A DNA stretch of 64,000 nt, taken from positions 27,812 through 91,811 of the forward strand of contig CAYGUX010000008.1 of the NCBI GenBank assembly GCA_964353175.1, written 5' to 3'. The position numbers were made by a program, and so were the translations under genes. The stretch comes from JAIYCX01 sp964353175 (GTDB taxonomy: Bacteria; Bdellovibrionota_C; UBA2361; SZUA-149; DAOLCO01). Below, piece after piece: positions 9,501 through 17,266 of this stretch. The notes beneath the pieces were generated by a model, which saw only the letters and a list, made by a program, of their open reading frames with translations, searched no databases and was not told the DNA's origin. Position 1 is the first letter of the stretch; each line of letters starts with the position of its first letter.

Positions 9501-10972
9501 TTTAGAGTTGAAGAAGGAATGTTTTTTAAAGTTGCCCCTAAAGGCTTTTGACCCAGCTCAATAGCCTTTTCGTTTAAAGCACCAAACAACTCCCTACCCT
9601 GACTGACTAGACCTGAGCCTCTTCTACCAAAATCTAAGACTGCTTGAATCTTTGGCCGATCAGCCACAAAGGTAGAGACTTTCTGAGTGAAACTTCCATA
9701 GCCTTCCTTCACATAAGCCTCTACGACCGCATCAAATTTAGCTTTTGCTGAAGTCAGGCTACCTTTACCAATTGGAGAAGATTGCAAAGCTATCTTCCTT
9801 TCAAAAGTAGCTTTAATGTCATCACTCATAGCAACTAAGGCATTCTTCCCTCTTGCGATAGTCCTTGCTTCATCTGAGGTTATCATTAATTCTGCAGCTA
9901 ACTTCCGACCCTCTAGACACTCCTCAAGAGCAGCCCTTCCTTTTTTAAGCAGGTCTTCTGACTCAGCAGTTAGACTAGCACCGCTAATAACTTTTTCAAA
10001 AGCCTTTAACTGCTTTTGCAATTTATTATAGTCCTTATTTAGTTTCTTTAAAGCGTCCTCGGCCTCAATTGCGGTACTATCCGAACCTAAACTAGAATTC
10101 ACTTCACTTACCGCGGTCCCTACTCTAGCGATTTCTGTTTCTAGTTCGCTAGCTATCTTTGCCGCTCCAATTGCCGCAGTATCAGGCTCCGCTCCAGACT
10201 GGGAACGTGGGTTAGAAGTAGGTTCTACAGGTCTCACTGGAAGTGGATTGCTGGGTAATCTATGACTGAGTACTCTTGTGGCTGCAATAGTAAGTGGGAC
10301 AATAGTTGAACCACTGTTAGTAGCAATAATCCCATTTTGACTTAAATCCCCAGTTTGAATCTTATCTTGGACCCGAGCTTTAACTTCACTCTCTGGTCCT
10401 TGCCCTAAGTTAACGGGAACATTTTCAGTTACTAAGCTGCGCGCATTAACTGGGTTCTGCGCTTGGCTTGGTTGATTGACTTCACTCCTATTAGATATGC
10501 TTAGGTTTTTTAGTCTAGCATCATCTCTGACATCTACCTGCCGTTTTAAATCCTCTAATTTAATTAAATAGGTTTCATTTCCTAGTCTTATCTTAACAGC
10601 GGCAATATCGCTTGAGACGTTTACAATGACTCTTGTCGCATCTTCTTTTTGTTTAGCAGAAATTGTAAAAGTTCCGTCGGTCATACGGAACTGTCCCTTA
10701 TCTAACTTTGCTAAATTTGCAACCTGATTATTAGAATAGCAATCTTCACTTAGATAGGCTCCATTCGATCTAACATAAGAAATACCAACCCCATTTCGAC
10801 CATCAGTATCAATAGCAAAAGTCACTGAACCATTACGTTCCACTCGTGCGCTATTGATATCGCTCACGGAAGAAAGCCTAGTATTTGGCGCAATACCTAA
10901 CTTCTTCTGAATTTCAGAATCTAAATTGTTGCCCCTACTATTTCTATTTTGACCCCCAACCTGCGCTCCCAA
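6560..10972 (-). CDS. Giant Ala-rich coiled-coil protein, function unknown
   Basis: 1470 residues, not recognised. There is no signal peptide (it starts MGAQVGGQNRNSRGNN). Residues ~30-170 look beta-rich, with alternating hydrophobic strands (GVGISYVRSNGAYL, GQFRMTDGTFTISA, VKIRLGNETYLIKL). Residues ~170-270 are a Pro/Ser/Asn-rich linker. Residues ~270-960 are long Ala/Lys/Glu/Leu-rich helical segments with strong coiled-coil character. Residues ~980-1240 are Gly/Ala-rich and partly hydrophobic (GGAICGGPVGAGIGAVGGAV), resembling glycine-zipper or pretoxin-like regions of large delivered proteins. The C-terminal ~230 residues are charged and helical with many Trp. It is a single gene on the minus strand with no partner genes. 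Candidate roles (structural scaffold, secreted or injected effector) are inference only. Confidence 0.85.
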   Translation of the reverse strand: MGAQVGGQNRNSRGNNLDSEIQKKLGIAPNTRLSSVSDINSARVERNGSVTFAIDTDGRNGVGISYVRSNGAYLSEDCYSNNQVANLAKLDKGQFRMTDGTFTISAKQKEDATRVIVNVSSDIAAVKIRLGNETYLIKLEDLKRQVDVRDDARLKNLSISNRSEVNQPSQAQNPVNARSLVTENVPVNLGQGPESEVKARVQDKIQTGDLSQNGIIATNSGSTIVPLTIAATRVLSHRLPSNPLPVRPVEPTSNPRSQSGAEPDTAAIGAAKIASELETEIARVGTAVSEVNSSLGSDSTAIEAEDALKKLNKDYNKLQKQLKAFEKVISGASLTAESEDLLKKGRAALEECLEGRKLAAELMITSDEARTIARGKNALVAMSDDIKATFERKIALQSSPIGKGSLTSAKAKFDAVVEAYVKEGYGSFTQKVSTFVADRPKIQAVLDFGRRGSGLVSQGRELFGALNEKAIELGQKPLGATLKNIPSSTLKTGVAIYNVATTRSVLVNANKYLSSLEGTDAKPIVMKDLDKLDSALSKRQGYLENRKVQSAAILEELEGVKEVRGNLAGKASKILTAELEAAKVAHGTNASAKLFALVAAAEEKLYGKWGAQIDAISDASSEFKSAKVAYEAKVNANLLYEDLSKIRKLSARSISKTENVQSATRVQSKAIVDAKQHTTSTFAKVEVELSASKLRLAEFEALSNAEGASEALKAHIQSSIKAEKASITALEDLATKSLIEDIEGAASKPLETQKYLSKKCLATQLTSIREELVDLQKSLSTVAEADRAGVQRNIKSLQAKIAVGELEHVTDALTKNEGALKLINDRLSVIEVELAGDVSDPLKVKGLTEEQARLKVSQKEVKALNEMFDAQKEVLSHRSNIATKHLALHDAKVGGASVADLAGMESELARLEKVAIKMQSQLETSMSKKLADASRNFRETIRNGAREAAYYTRHPIKGAGVGVSRLGGAAMKPVGALDRAMVDRGWNPSFSRMAAATTAVESLIRVGGADYSPETRHTAMPHLIIALNRHLGDWAVEDLGQGNSTSDLTVGGAIATETISGALDTGIILGGGTAVLKGGQLGVSAASWVAHTRYAMPLTNWVAGTRVAGVANSQLSKAAHLLKSPLFGSSLSAVGAGYGGYKAFSEGQFLDMNQRQINLTATGYVSAGALGGAICGGPVGAGIGAVGGAVGELYGVSAGLASLDKKIADSWVRKGAKETLERGIYGLTKSEEFASGEDLFEGYNALREGEKDVVDHFALMKLLPSILGENSNYSPDEIRRLGLLRAGEQASDKDKERVDKQNWARINKLVYEDGLKKLGPHITSKVLGTLEGLKLDYTELYMRSYKKEYQNVDPQSTWSGMLWGATSEKYSTNITDDLSTLTTKMEKAIVREEELFDVETFMSQERPDWKWEDMRNIKVVRDALLRSCWSMDEKSGQRLISEKAYDALGFEFEVADDIQPIESLVRNLAH

Positions 10973-11095
10973 AACCTACACCCTCCTTAACAACAGATAC
11001 TTATATACTATGTTATTGGGAATATTGTAGATTATGTAGCATGGAGCAGGTCGAGGGTAGGAGAAGACTTAAATCTAATTTCATTTCACTATCCA

Positions 11096-11140
11096 GTACA
11101 GGGCTACATTTCCACCCTCCATCTGGTGCGGGGCTACATT
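11096..11140. repeat. Two tandem REP-like copies 5' of the transposase gene
   Basis: The motif GGGCTACATT occurs twice, at 11101-11110 and 11131-11140, within longer similar stretches (GTACAGGGCTACATTT and GTGCGGGGCTACATTC). Read on the minus strand each copy begins GTAGCCC, and a 5'-GTAG tetranucleotide is characteristic of REP sequences mobilised by REP-associated tyrosine transposases. The inner copy (11124-11137, TGGTGCGGGGCTAC) has an exact reverse complement beyond the transposase gene at 12377-12390. The rest of the 10973-11215 leader shows no gene. Confidence 0.7.
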
Positions 11141-11215
11141 CTGATCCATCTTCAAATATTCTACGATAACCCTCCTATAACCTTAAAACGTAGTTTTATT
11201 TACATAGGAGGCCAG

Positions 11216-12196
11216 ATGCCACGTTTACCGAAGTTCCATCCGCCAAAGAGCGTATTGTTTATTACCACTAGCCTAGAAGAAGGACTCCTCTTGAAGTCCA
11301 ATCCCCTAATGAGAGCAACCCTAGAGACTTGTCTAGCAAAGGCTCAAAGACTTCATAAGGTTAGGATCTGTCACTTCCTATTTGAAGAAAATCATGTGCA
11401 CCTTGTTGTCGTAGTAGATAATCCAGAGGATATAGCCGACTTTATGGAGAGATTTAAGACTGAGTCTGCTCATGCTATCAATAAACTCTTAGGACGAAGG
11501 AAAAGAACCGTATGGTGTGAGGGATACTATAGTCCTATTCTAGGCAATCCTGTAGATGTAATTAAACAAATAGTTTATCTCTACACAAACCCCACTAAGG
11601 ATAGTCTAGTTGACTCCATAGAAGAGTATCCAAACCTAAGTACCTGGGGTGCCTATAAAACAGGCGAGAGTAAGATTCCCTGCATTCCATTTAAGCGAAC
11701 TGATATTAAAAAGCTCTCATCTCTTTCGCCTTCAAAAGAGGAGGTAGCCTCTCACCTAGAAAGGCTAAAAGATCTATACCCAGAATCAATTGAACTCATA
11801 TTAGAACCTAATGCTTGGCTGGAGACTATGCAGGTCCCTGAGAAGGACTGGGATAAGATTAATCAAAGAATCATAAGCATGGTAGGTAAGACAGATGATA
11901 GATTCAAGAAGAAGAGAGAAGATCTGAATAAATCTGTAATGGGAACAGAAAGGCTTATCAACTCATCCTTTAATTTAAGCTATAGGTCTACGAGAAAAGG
12001 GAAACGATCTTATTGTATAAGTAGCCAAATCTCATTGAGAGTCCATATTATCCAAACCATCAAGGCGCTAATTAATGAGGGGAAGGAGATTTATCAAAGG
12101 TGGAAGGCGGGAGAGCATTCTCTTAGGTTCCCTATCGGTATCTATCCTCCGGCAATGCCTAGGCTTGCCAATCTTGTGGCTGGGGTTGTTGTTTAA
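11216..12196 (+). CDS. REP-associated tyrosine (Y1, HUH) transposase
   Basis: 326 residues from the ATG at 11216, which has a strong AGGAGG 7 nt upstream (11204-11209); an upstream in-frame start at 11126 lies inside the flanking repeat and lacks one. The N-terminal ~150 residues are a Y1_Tnp domain: an HUH metal-binding pair in ENHVHLVVVV, then GYYSPILGNP and the YLYTNPTKDSLVDS helix that corresponds to the Y...NPVRAGLV motif of RAYT proteins. The C-terminal ~150 residues are basic and not recognised. By family it is a DNA single-strand nicking/rejoining enzyme acting on GTAG-headed palindromes. Here it is bracketed by an exact 14-bp inverted repeat (11124-11137 and 12377-12390). Confidence 0.88.
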   Translation: MPRLPKFHPPKSVLFITTSLEEGLLLKSNPLMRATLETCLAKAQRLHKVRICHFLFEENHVHLVVVVDNPEDIADFMERFKTESAHAINKLLGRRKRTVWCEGYYSPILGNPVDVIKQIVYLYTNPTKDSLVDSIEEYPNLSTWGAYKTGESKIPCIPFKRTDIKKLSSLSPSKEEVASHLERLKDLYPESIELILEPNAWLETMQVPEKDWDKINQRIISMVGKTDDRFKKKREDLNKSVMGTERLINSSFNLSYRSTRKGKRSYCISSQISLRVHIIQTIKALINEGKEIYQRWKAGEHSLRFPIGIYPPAMPRLANLVAGVVV

Positions 12197-12376
12197 GAAG
12201 CACATTCACATCACCTTCTTTCGGATAGCTTAAAAACTAATTATCTACCCGTCTGGCAATAGACTATTTAAATAAAGAACCTTTTTAGCAAAATAATTTC
12301 CATCAATTGAAACTTTTTTGAACTAGATTTCCCTTTTTTCCCTTTTTATCATTGTAAAATTACAGAACATGATACA

Positions 12377-12390
12377 GTAGCCCCGCACCA
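12377..12390 (+). repeat. REP-like GTAG repeat 3' of the transposase gene
   Basis: GTAGCCCCGCACCA at this site is the exact reverse complement of 11124-11137. Together the two copies bound a ~1.27-kb unit with the transposase gene inside. The rest of the 12197-12441 spacer holds nothing else I can identify. Confidence 0.75.
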
Positions 12391-12441
12391 ATTTTAATGT
12401 AATTTAAAAATGTAAATATGCCCCCTAACTCCGAGTACGGG

Positions 12442-13734
12442 CTATCCCCCTCTCAAATACCCCCAAGTATGCAAACGATCGCTGTCTTCTAACCACCTAT
12501 CCCCGATGTCTGTTCGATAATACATATTAGGAATTAGGATGTTTTTAATTCGATTATATGCTTGGCTTTGGGCTTGTTTCATTGTTGTTCCAGTACCACA
12601 TACGATCAATGCCACACCGGAGTTACCTGTGACAACCCACTGTTCATTTACTTGCTTCACATCTTCTATATGTACACCGTCTTTAACAGGCTTTTGAAAA
12701 ATTATTAATGCATCCTTAGAATAGGTGTTGAAGGTTGCTTGGTCATCAAATGGATATGGTGGGACTAAAAGCCTTATGCCAATTTGAAAACCTTTTTTAG
12801 TTTTAAAGCTCTTCAAACTTCCCTTAGCAAGCTCATAGAAAAACTGACCCATCGGCATATTAATGCCCTCTTGCTGAATACTGATAGTTGGATAACCAAA
12901 CCTAGAAGTAAACTCTAATGGATAAATTCCATTCCCGTTCACAATACAATTCAGATCTATATAACCAACGTAGCCCTCTTCCTTTAGCTTTGGAGCCATT
13001 TTCGAAAGAGTAGAATTAAAGATCTTATTCGGTTCACTCCAGTACATGCTGGTACCCATCTCTCCCGTGGATGGACCTAAATTACCAGGAAATAATTTTT
13101 TATGTTCGAAATTAATGTTAATTGGAGTTACAAACTCCTGCCCATTAAAAAAGGCTCCAACAGCTACCTCCACTCCTTTCACCCGCTTCTGCAGTTGAAA
13201 AACCTTAATTCTATCATTTAATACACGCTTGTAGGCCTCTAGAACTTGAATTACATCTTTTCCGTCATCTTCCTCGCCTACAAATAAAAGTCTCTTTACA
13301 TTCTGGGCTTCGCCACTAGGTTTAATCGCATAAGCACCTGGATTCTCTCTCACATGTTTAATGGCAGAATCAAAATCAAAAAATTCTTTATACGGAATAA
13401 TAGAGATCCCGTACTTTTTTAACTCTTCCTGACCATAAGTCCTGTCATCCTCTAATTTATCGGTATAAGGAGTACCTCCAATGACTAGCTTTCCTGAATT
13501 TCTTAACTCTTGAGCAAGCGCCCCTTGTCCGAGAACATCGTCAAAAACTACAACATCTGCCCAATCAACATGCTCCCTCCAATTATCGGTCTTAGCAACA
13601 AAGCCATCAGCAATGTCTCTAACTTCTTCACTATCGATATAGAGAAGAACCTCATTTCCTTCCTTCTGAATACTCCAAGCAATATCTGCTATAAGGGCAT
13701 CAATGGAAACGAACAAATACTTTAAATTTGACAT
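12442..13734 (-). CDS. PurD-like ATP-grasp ligase (divergent phosphoribosylamine-glycine ligase)
   Basis: 430 residues. The ATP-grasp core is recognisable: AYAIKPSGEAQNVK (ATP lid), LQKRVKGVEVAVGAFFNGQEF, GNLGPSTGEMGT (equivalent to the PurD GPNTGGMG loop) and IYPLEFTSRFGYPT (equivalent to the metal-binding EFNxRFGDPE segment). The length fits GAR synthetase, which joins 5-phosphoribosylamine to glycine in purine synthesis. The N-terminal substrate domain is atypical: the usual GxGGREH motif is absent and the chain begins NLKYLFVSIDALIADIAWSI. The D of RFGDPE is Y here. It may be a divergent PurD or an ATP-grasp ligase with another substrate. No other purine gene is nearby. Confidence 0.7.
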   Translation of the reverse strand: MSNLKYLFVSIDALIADIAWSIQKEGNEVLLYIDSEEVRDIADGFVAKTDNWREHVDWADVVVFDDVLGQGALAQELRNSGKLVIGGTPYTDKLEDDRTYGQEELKKYGISIIPYKEFFDFDSAIKHVRENPGAYAIKPSGEAQNVKRLLFVGEEDDGKDVIQVLEAYKRVLNDRIKVFQLQKRVKGVEVAVGAFFNGQEFVTPININFEHKKLFPGNLGPSTGEMGTSMYWSEPNKIFNSTLSKMAPKLKEEGYVGYIDLNCIVNGNGIYPLEFTSRFGYPTISIQQEGINMPMGQFFYELAKGSLKSFKTKKGFQIGIRLLVPPYPFDDQATFNTYSKDALIIFQKPVKDGVHIEDVKQVNEQWVVTGNSGVALIVCGTGTTMKQAQSQAYNRIKNILIPNMYYRTDIGDRWLEDSDRLHTWGYLRGG

Positions 13735-14105
13735 ACGAATTGAACCTTTCTCTTGAACTTACGTTTAAGTATCAGCTCAAAGCCATATTATACCCAAATA
13801 AAAAGGACAAGATAATCCATAGGATCTGGCAATAAACTCAGCCTTTTCAACTCCTCTCTAAATCTCATATTCTTCCTGCTAGTCATCCAGACATATAACG
13901 CAATAGTTTCGAGAGGTTATCGCCTAAACAAAGAAAGATCTAAAGTAAGACGTAGAAAAACTCTCCCTTACACACCCTCATATTTAAGCCTAATCAATCT
14001 TGTAGAAATGCCAGCAATCAGCACCGTATTAGTGTTCTTCACCATCATAAATAGTAACTTTAATCCCAAACTTTTTACCACCGGAATAATGCTGAAGTAT
14101 AAGTT
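13735..14105. other. Intergenic gap without a recognised gene
   Basis: 371 nt between the divergent PurD-like gene and the methyltransferase gene. I see no convincing ORF, RNA fold or repeat. It must contain both promoters, but I could not place them with confidence. Confidence 0.5.
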
Positions 14106-15101
14106 ATGTCTAATATAGAAAATAGCTATGCTGAAAGACTTCAGCGCGAACTAGAATGTTATAGAGACGACAAAAACATTCACGAACTACCTGAAATTTA
14201 TCACTATTGGTCAAATAAGTTTCTGCTCCCGATTATAAATCAGTTTGGGTATACTTCCATCGAGGATATTTTTTTCAGATACATGGTCAAAACATGTATT
14301 AGTAAACCTGATAGTAATGTTAAATTTATCAGTATTGGCACTGGAAATTGCGATTTAGAAATTCGCTTATCTGAGCGATTAAAGCATGCTGATCTAAGCA
14401 ATTTCACCTTGGAGTGCTTGGACATTAATCCAACCATGCTAGATAGAGGCAAAGAACTAGCTATTAATCATGGTGTTATAGACTTTATGACATTCAATGA
14501 AGTGGACGTTAACCACTGGAATGGAAACTTTAATTACGACGTAATAATTGCAGCACATTGCCTACATCATTTTGTAGAATTGGAATCAATATTCGATAAG
14601 ATTTATAATTTCCTTTCTCCGCAAGGCTACTTTATGACCCAAGACATGATCGGGCGGAATGGTCACTTACGTTGGCCAGAGGTTATATCAGAAGTTGAAA
14701 AATTCTGGAAAGAGTTACCCAGCAAATATAAGTTTAATCGCCAATTAAATAGGCATGAAGAGAAGTTTATGGACTGGGACTGCTCAGGTTCTGCATTTGA
14801 AGGAATTAGAGCTCAAGACATACTTCCGTTATTGGTTGAAAGATTTGAATTTGAACTATTCATTGGATGGGGCGGAATTATTGATGTATTTATTGATCGC
14901 AGTTTCGGACATAACTTTAATCCTAACTTAGACTGGGACCGCTCCTTTATTGATAGAATACAAAACCGTAATCTACAAAAATTAATTGATGGCAGAATCA
15001 AGCCGACTCAAATGGTTGCAATCATGTCAAAATCTGAATTAGCAAAAAAGTCATACTGGCAAGGACTTTCGGCTAAAGACTGTATAAGACCAGTAGATTA
15101 A
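14106..15101 (+). CDS. Class I SAM-dependent methyltransferase
   Basis: 331 residues. Motif I reads SIGTGNCDLEI and motif II has the acidic loop LECLDINPTML, whose Asp would bind the SAM ribose. The post-motif strand is YDVIIAAHCLHHF, followed by the FLSPQGYFMTQDMIG strand. This is the Rossmann methyltransferase fold (Methyltransf_11/12-like). A ~70-residue N-terminal helical region precedes the SAM domain, and the C-terminal ~130 residues (many Trp, Asp and Arg) probably bind the acceptor. The substrate is unknown. The C-terminal region has some resemblance to glycan-associated methyltransferases, but the neighbours give no firm clue. It appears monocistronic. Confidence 0.8.
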   Translation: MSNIENSYAERLQRELECYRDDKNIHELPEIYHYWSNKFLLPIINQFGYTSIEDIFFRYMVKTCISKPDSNVKFISIGTGNCDLEIRLSERLKHADLSNFTLECLDINPTMLDRGKELAINHGVIDFMTFNEVDVNHWNGNFNYDVIIAAHCLHHFVELESIFDKIYNFLSPQGYFMTQDMIGRNGHLRWPEVISEVEKFWKELPSKYKFNRQLNRHEEKFMDWDCSGSAFEGIRAQDILPLLVERFEFELFIGWGGIIDVFIDRSFGHNFNPNLDWDRSFIDRIQNRNLQKLIDGRIKPTQMVAIMSKSELAKKSYWQGLSAKDCIRPVD

Positions 15102-15340
15102 ATTGAAACGAGGAATCTTATTAACGACCAACTACTCCCTCTTTTTCTATTTTGAGGGTACTCACACTCTTCTTGCCATAGGTAACTTTCTTGACTATCT
15201 GTAAATGGTATCATATCAAGCTATAAATTATTAAATGAGTATATGAAGAGAGCCCGTGCTTAGATAAGAGTAATTATTCAATTATTCTACTGTGAGCCTG
15301 AGGCTTGTTCCGTTTTTTTTGGTTTTTAAAGGGCAGTCTC

Positions 15341-16147
15341 ATGTCTGAATACTTTTCCAGAGCACTTGTTACTATACTTGATAACCTTCCATTAGAAGCA
15401 TTGCTTCTAATTTTCACATTGGCCTCATTGTTTATTAGAGATAGATTTAGATATTCTAAAATCCTCAGACAATTAAGAGACAGAAATCATTCAGAGCAGG
15501 TGGTTACCGCCGAACTGATAGAACTAATCCACACAGAAAACGGTGTGGCTATGGTCATACGAGAACTCCCCTTTTGCAGACGACTTGTTGATGTCTTATC
15601 AGTGGAAGCGATTAAGCTACTTTCTGCTTTTTCTAAGAAGAGTTGTATTCGAGATGCTCGAATTTTCGCTCTAAAGGATTGTCAAGCGAATGTATATTCC
15701 GATGCCATGAAGGGAGTGTATGAACTTCTATTTAGATTCTTTAAAACTTCGATGTCTGGCAATTCGGACGGTGATACGAATTGGTACTACTGCATACCGA
15801 CTTGTTTTACTGACAGCACTCAATTAAAAGTGCTTAGGTTCCTTGTTGTACCAAAGGAGTTTATGGAGGCCTTGGCAGATGATGAATTTTGGTGGGCAAA
15901 GCTTGAAGTTGAAAAGCAAGCGCACCATGAACATCTAATTGCCTTGAGGCAAATTTCCTTAGAATTAAAAAGGAACGGTAGAAAAATTCCTGGAGTCCAA
16001 TTGCTCCAGTACAGAATTTTTACTGCATACACTCCAAACCAAGTAAACCCACCAAAGCCAATCAACTGGTTAACTCAAGAAGCTCTTGATACATTGGAGA
16101 AGGTTGGTATTCGTGTCAGCTCACTCTTCCCAAAAGAATTAGGATAG
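15341..16147 (+). CDS. Membrane-anchored protein of unknown function
   Basis: 268 residues from the ATG at 15341, which has AAAGGG about 7 nt upstream. A TTG 36 nt earlier is in frame but would add an odd Phe/Trp-rich start. One N-terminal hydrophobic helix (LPLEALLLIFTLASLFI, about 16-32) is followed by a basic stretch and a soluble domain of about 220 residues. I recognise no family. A possible promoter upstream is TTGACT (15191-15196), 17 nt, TATCAA (15214-15219). The gene converges with the LPS operon; an imperfect GGGTAG...TACCC hairpin between them (16152-16195) may terminate transcription. Confidence 0.7.
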   Translation: MSEYFSRALVTILDNLPLEALLLIFTLASLFIRDRFRYSKILRQLRDRNHSEQVVTAELIELIHTENGVAMVIRELPFCRRLVDVLSVEAIKLLSAFSKKSCIRDARIFALKDCQANVYSDAMKGVYELLFRFFKTSMSGNSDGDTNWYYCIPTCFTDSTQLKVLRFLVVPKEFMEALADDEFWWAKLEVEKQAHHEHLIALRQISLELKRNGRKIPGVQLLQYRIFTAYTPNQVNPPKPINWLTQEALDTLEKVGIRVSSLFPKELG

Positions 16148-16151
16148 GAAT

Positions 16152-16196
16152 GGGTAGAATGAGGTTTTCAACTTGAACAAGCCTCGTTCTTACCCC
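16152..16196. terminator. Imperfect hairpin between convergent genes
   Basis: GGGTAGAATGAGG pairs with CCTCGTTCTTACCC with one bulge. It lies between a plus-strand gene ending at 16147 and a minus-strand gene ending at 16214, so it may act in both directions. No clear T-run follows. Confidence 0.4.
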
Positions 16197-16213
16197 TCTT
16201 CAGAAAAGTCGAA

Positions 16214-17266
16214 CTAAGCAACCTTAAGCAATTCCTCCACCTTATACATAACAACTTCAGGTCGAATACTTTTCATACACAACTTATCTAAACCTGGACA
16301 AATTCTTTGATAACATCCAGCACATCCGATTGAGCTTTGAAGTACGTTCTGAAAATTGTTAAAAGGCCTTGATCTGGTTGGACTTGTTGGGCCCCATAGG
16401 GAAACTACTGGGAGACCTACGCCGGAAGCTATATGTAATGGCCCAGAATCAGAACCTACTCCAAACTTACTAATAGAACACAAAGTCCGAAACTCTCTTA
16501 AGCTTGTTTTCCCTATGAGGCTCTGCAATTTCACTGAAGAAGATTGGATAATTTCATCAGCTAACTTTTGATCCTTCGAGCTTCCTACAAGATATGAAGT
16601 AAGTTGAAACTTTTCATTCAACAATTCGGCAAGCTTCCCGTAATACGCACTTTCCCATTCCCGCGTTTTCCAAGTTGAACCTATCAAAAATAAAACTCGT
16701 TTATTTGCTGGAACATGCTCTAAACCTTGCTCAGCACTTATGGATTCTAGCTTTTCTTCAAGGCTGTCAATCTCCTCACTTGAGGGCTCTAACCCATGTT
16801 CTCTTTTATCACTTGCAACAAATCCTAACTTTTCAGTGAACTGCATGTACTGCTCAACCTTATCTGAGAAATGCTCCACAGGCTGAATAGTCTCCGTTTG
16901 AAACAAATAGTTCCCCTCTCTTGAATTCTTCTTGTTAAATCCAATTCTATGCTTAGCATTAGCAAGCCTACTCGTTAACCCACTTTTTAAATGTCTCTGA
17001 AGATCTATTGAGACATCGTAAGATTCAGCACGAAGTTCCTTAATAAAAGCAAAATAGGCGAATAGACCATTTTTCCTGCGGTACTCTACAATTCTATTAA
17101 CTTTTGAATGGCATTTCACAATTTCAATCGAGGGGGTTTCAACAGCCCATGTAATTTTACAATCTGGATACTCTTCACTAATTTGCGTTACAAGCGGAAA
17201 AGCTCTTACAACATCACCAATCGCACCTAAAAGAACTATCAAAACTGATTTAGGATCTTTGACCAT
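16214..17266 (-). CDS. Glycosyltransferase family 9 (heptosyltransferase) protein
   Basis: 350 residues. I chose the ATG at 17266 because it puts the family N-terminus (SVLIVLLGAIGDVVRAFPLV) near residue 5 and has GGGATGGAG just upstream; a TTG at 17284 is the alternative. C-terminal GT9 features are the nucleotide-sugar-binding segment FGVGSDSGPLHIASGVGLPVVSLWGPTSP and a conserved Cys tail (GCAGCYQRICPGLDKLCM). GT9 enzymes add ADP-heptose to the LPS inner core on the cytoplasmic face. The start overlaps the end of the Kdo-kinase-like gene by 17 nt, which suggests translational coupling. It is the last gene of the LPS-core operon. The acceptor (HepI, HepII or another sugar) cannot be assigned. 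Confidence 0.88.
   Translation of the reverse strand: MVKDPKSVLIVLLGAIGDVVRAFPLVTQISEEYPDCKITWAVETPSIEIVKCHSKVNRIVEYRRKNGLFAYFAFIKELRAESYDVSIDLQRHLKSGLTSRLANAKHRIGFNKKNSREGNYLFQTETIQPVEHFSDKVEQYMQFTEKLGFVASDKREHGLEPSSEEIDSLEEKLESISAEQGLEHVPANKRVLFLIGSTWKTREWESAYYGKLAELLNEKFQLTSYLVGSSKDQKLADEIIQSSSVKLQSLIGKTSLREFRTLCSISKFGVGSDSGPLHIASGVGLPVVSLWGPTSPTRSRPFNNFQNVLQSSIGCAGCYQRICPGLDKLCMKSIRPEVVMYKVEELLKVA

Noticed and set aside
11126..11215. Earlier start of the transposase gene
   Set aside because: It would begin inside the flanking repeat; the ATG at 11216 has AGGAGG at correct spacing.
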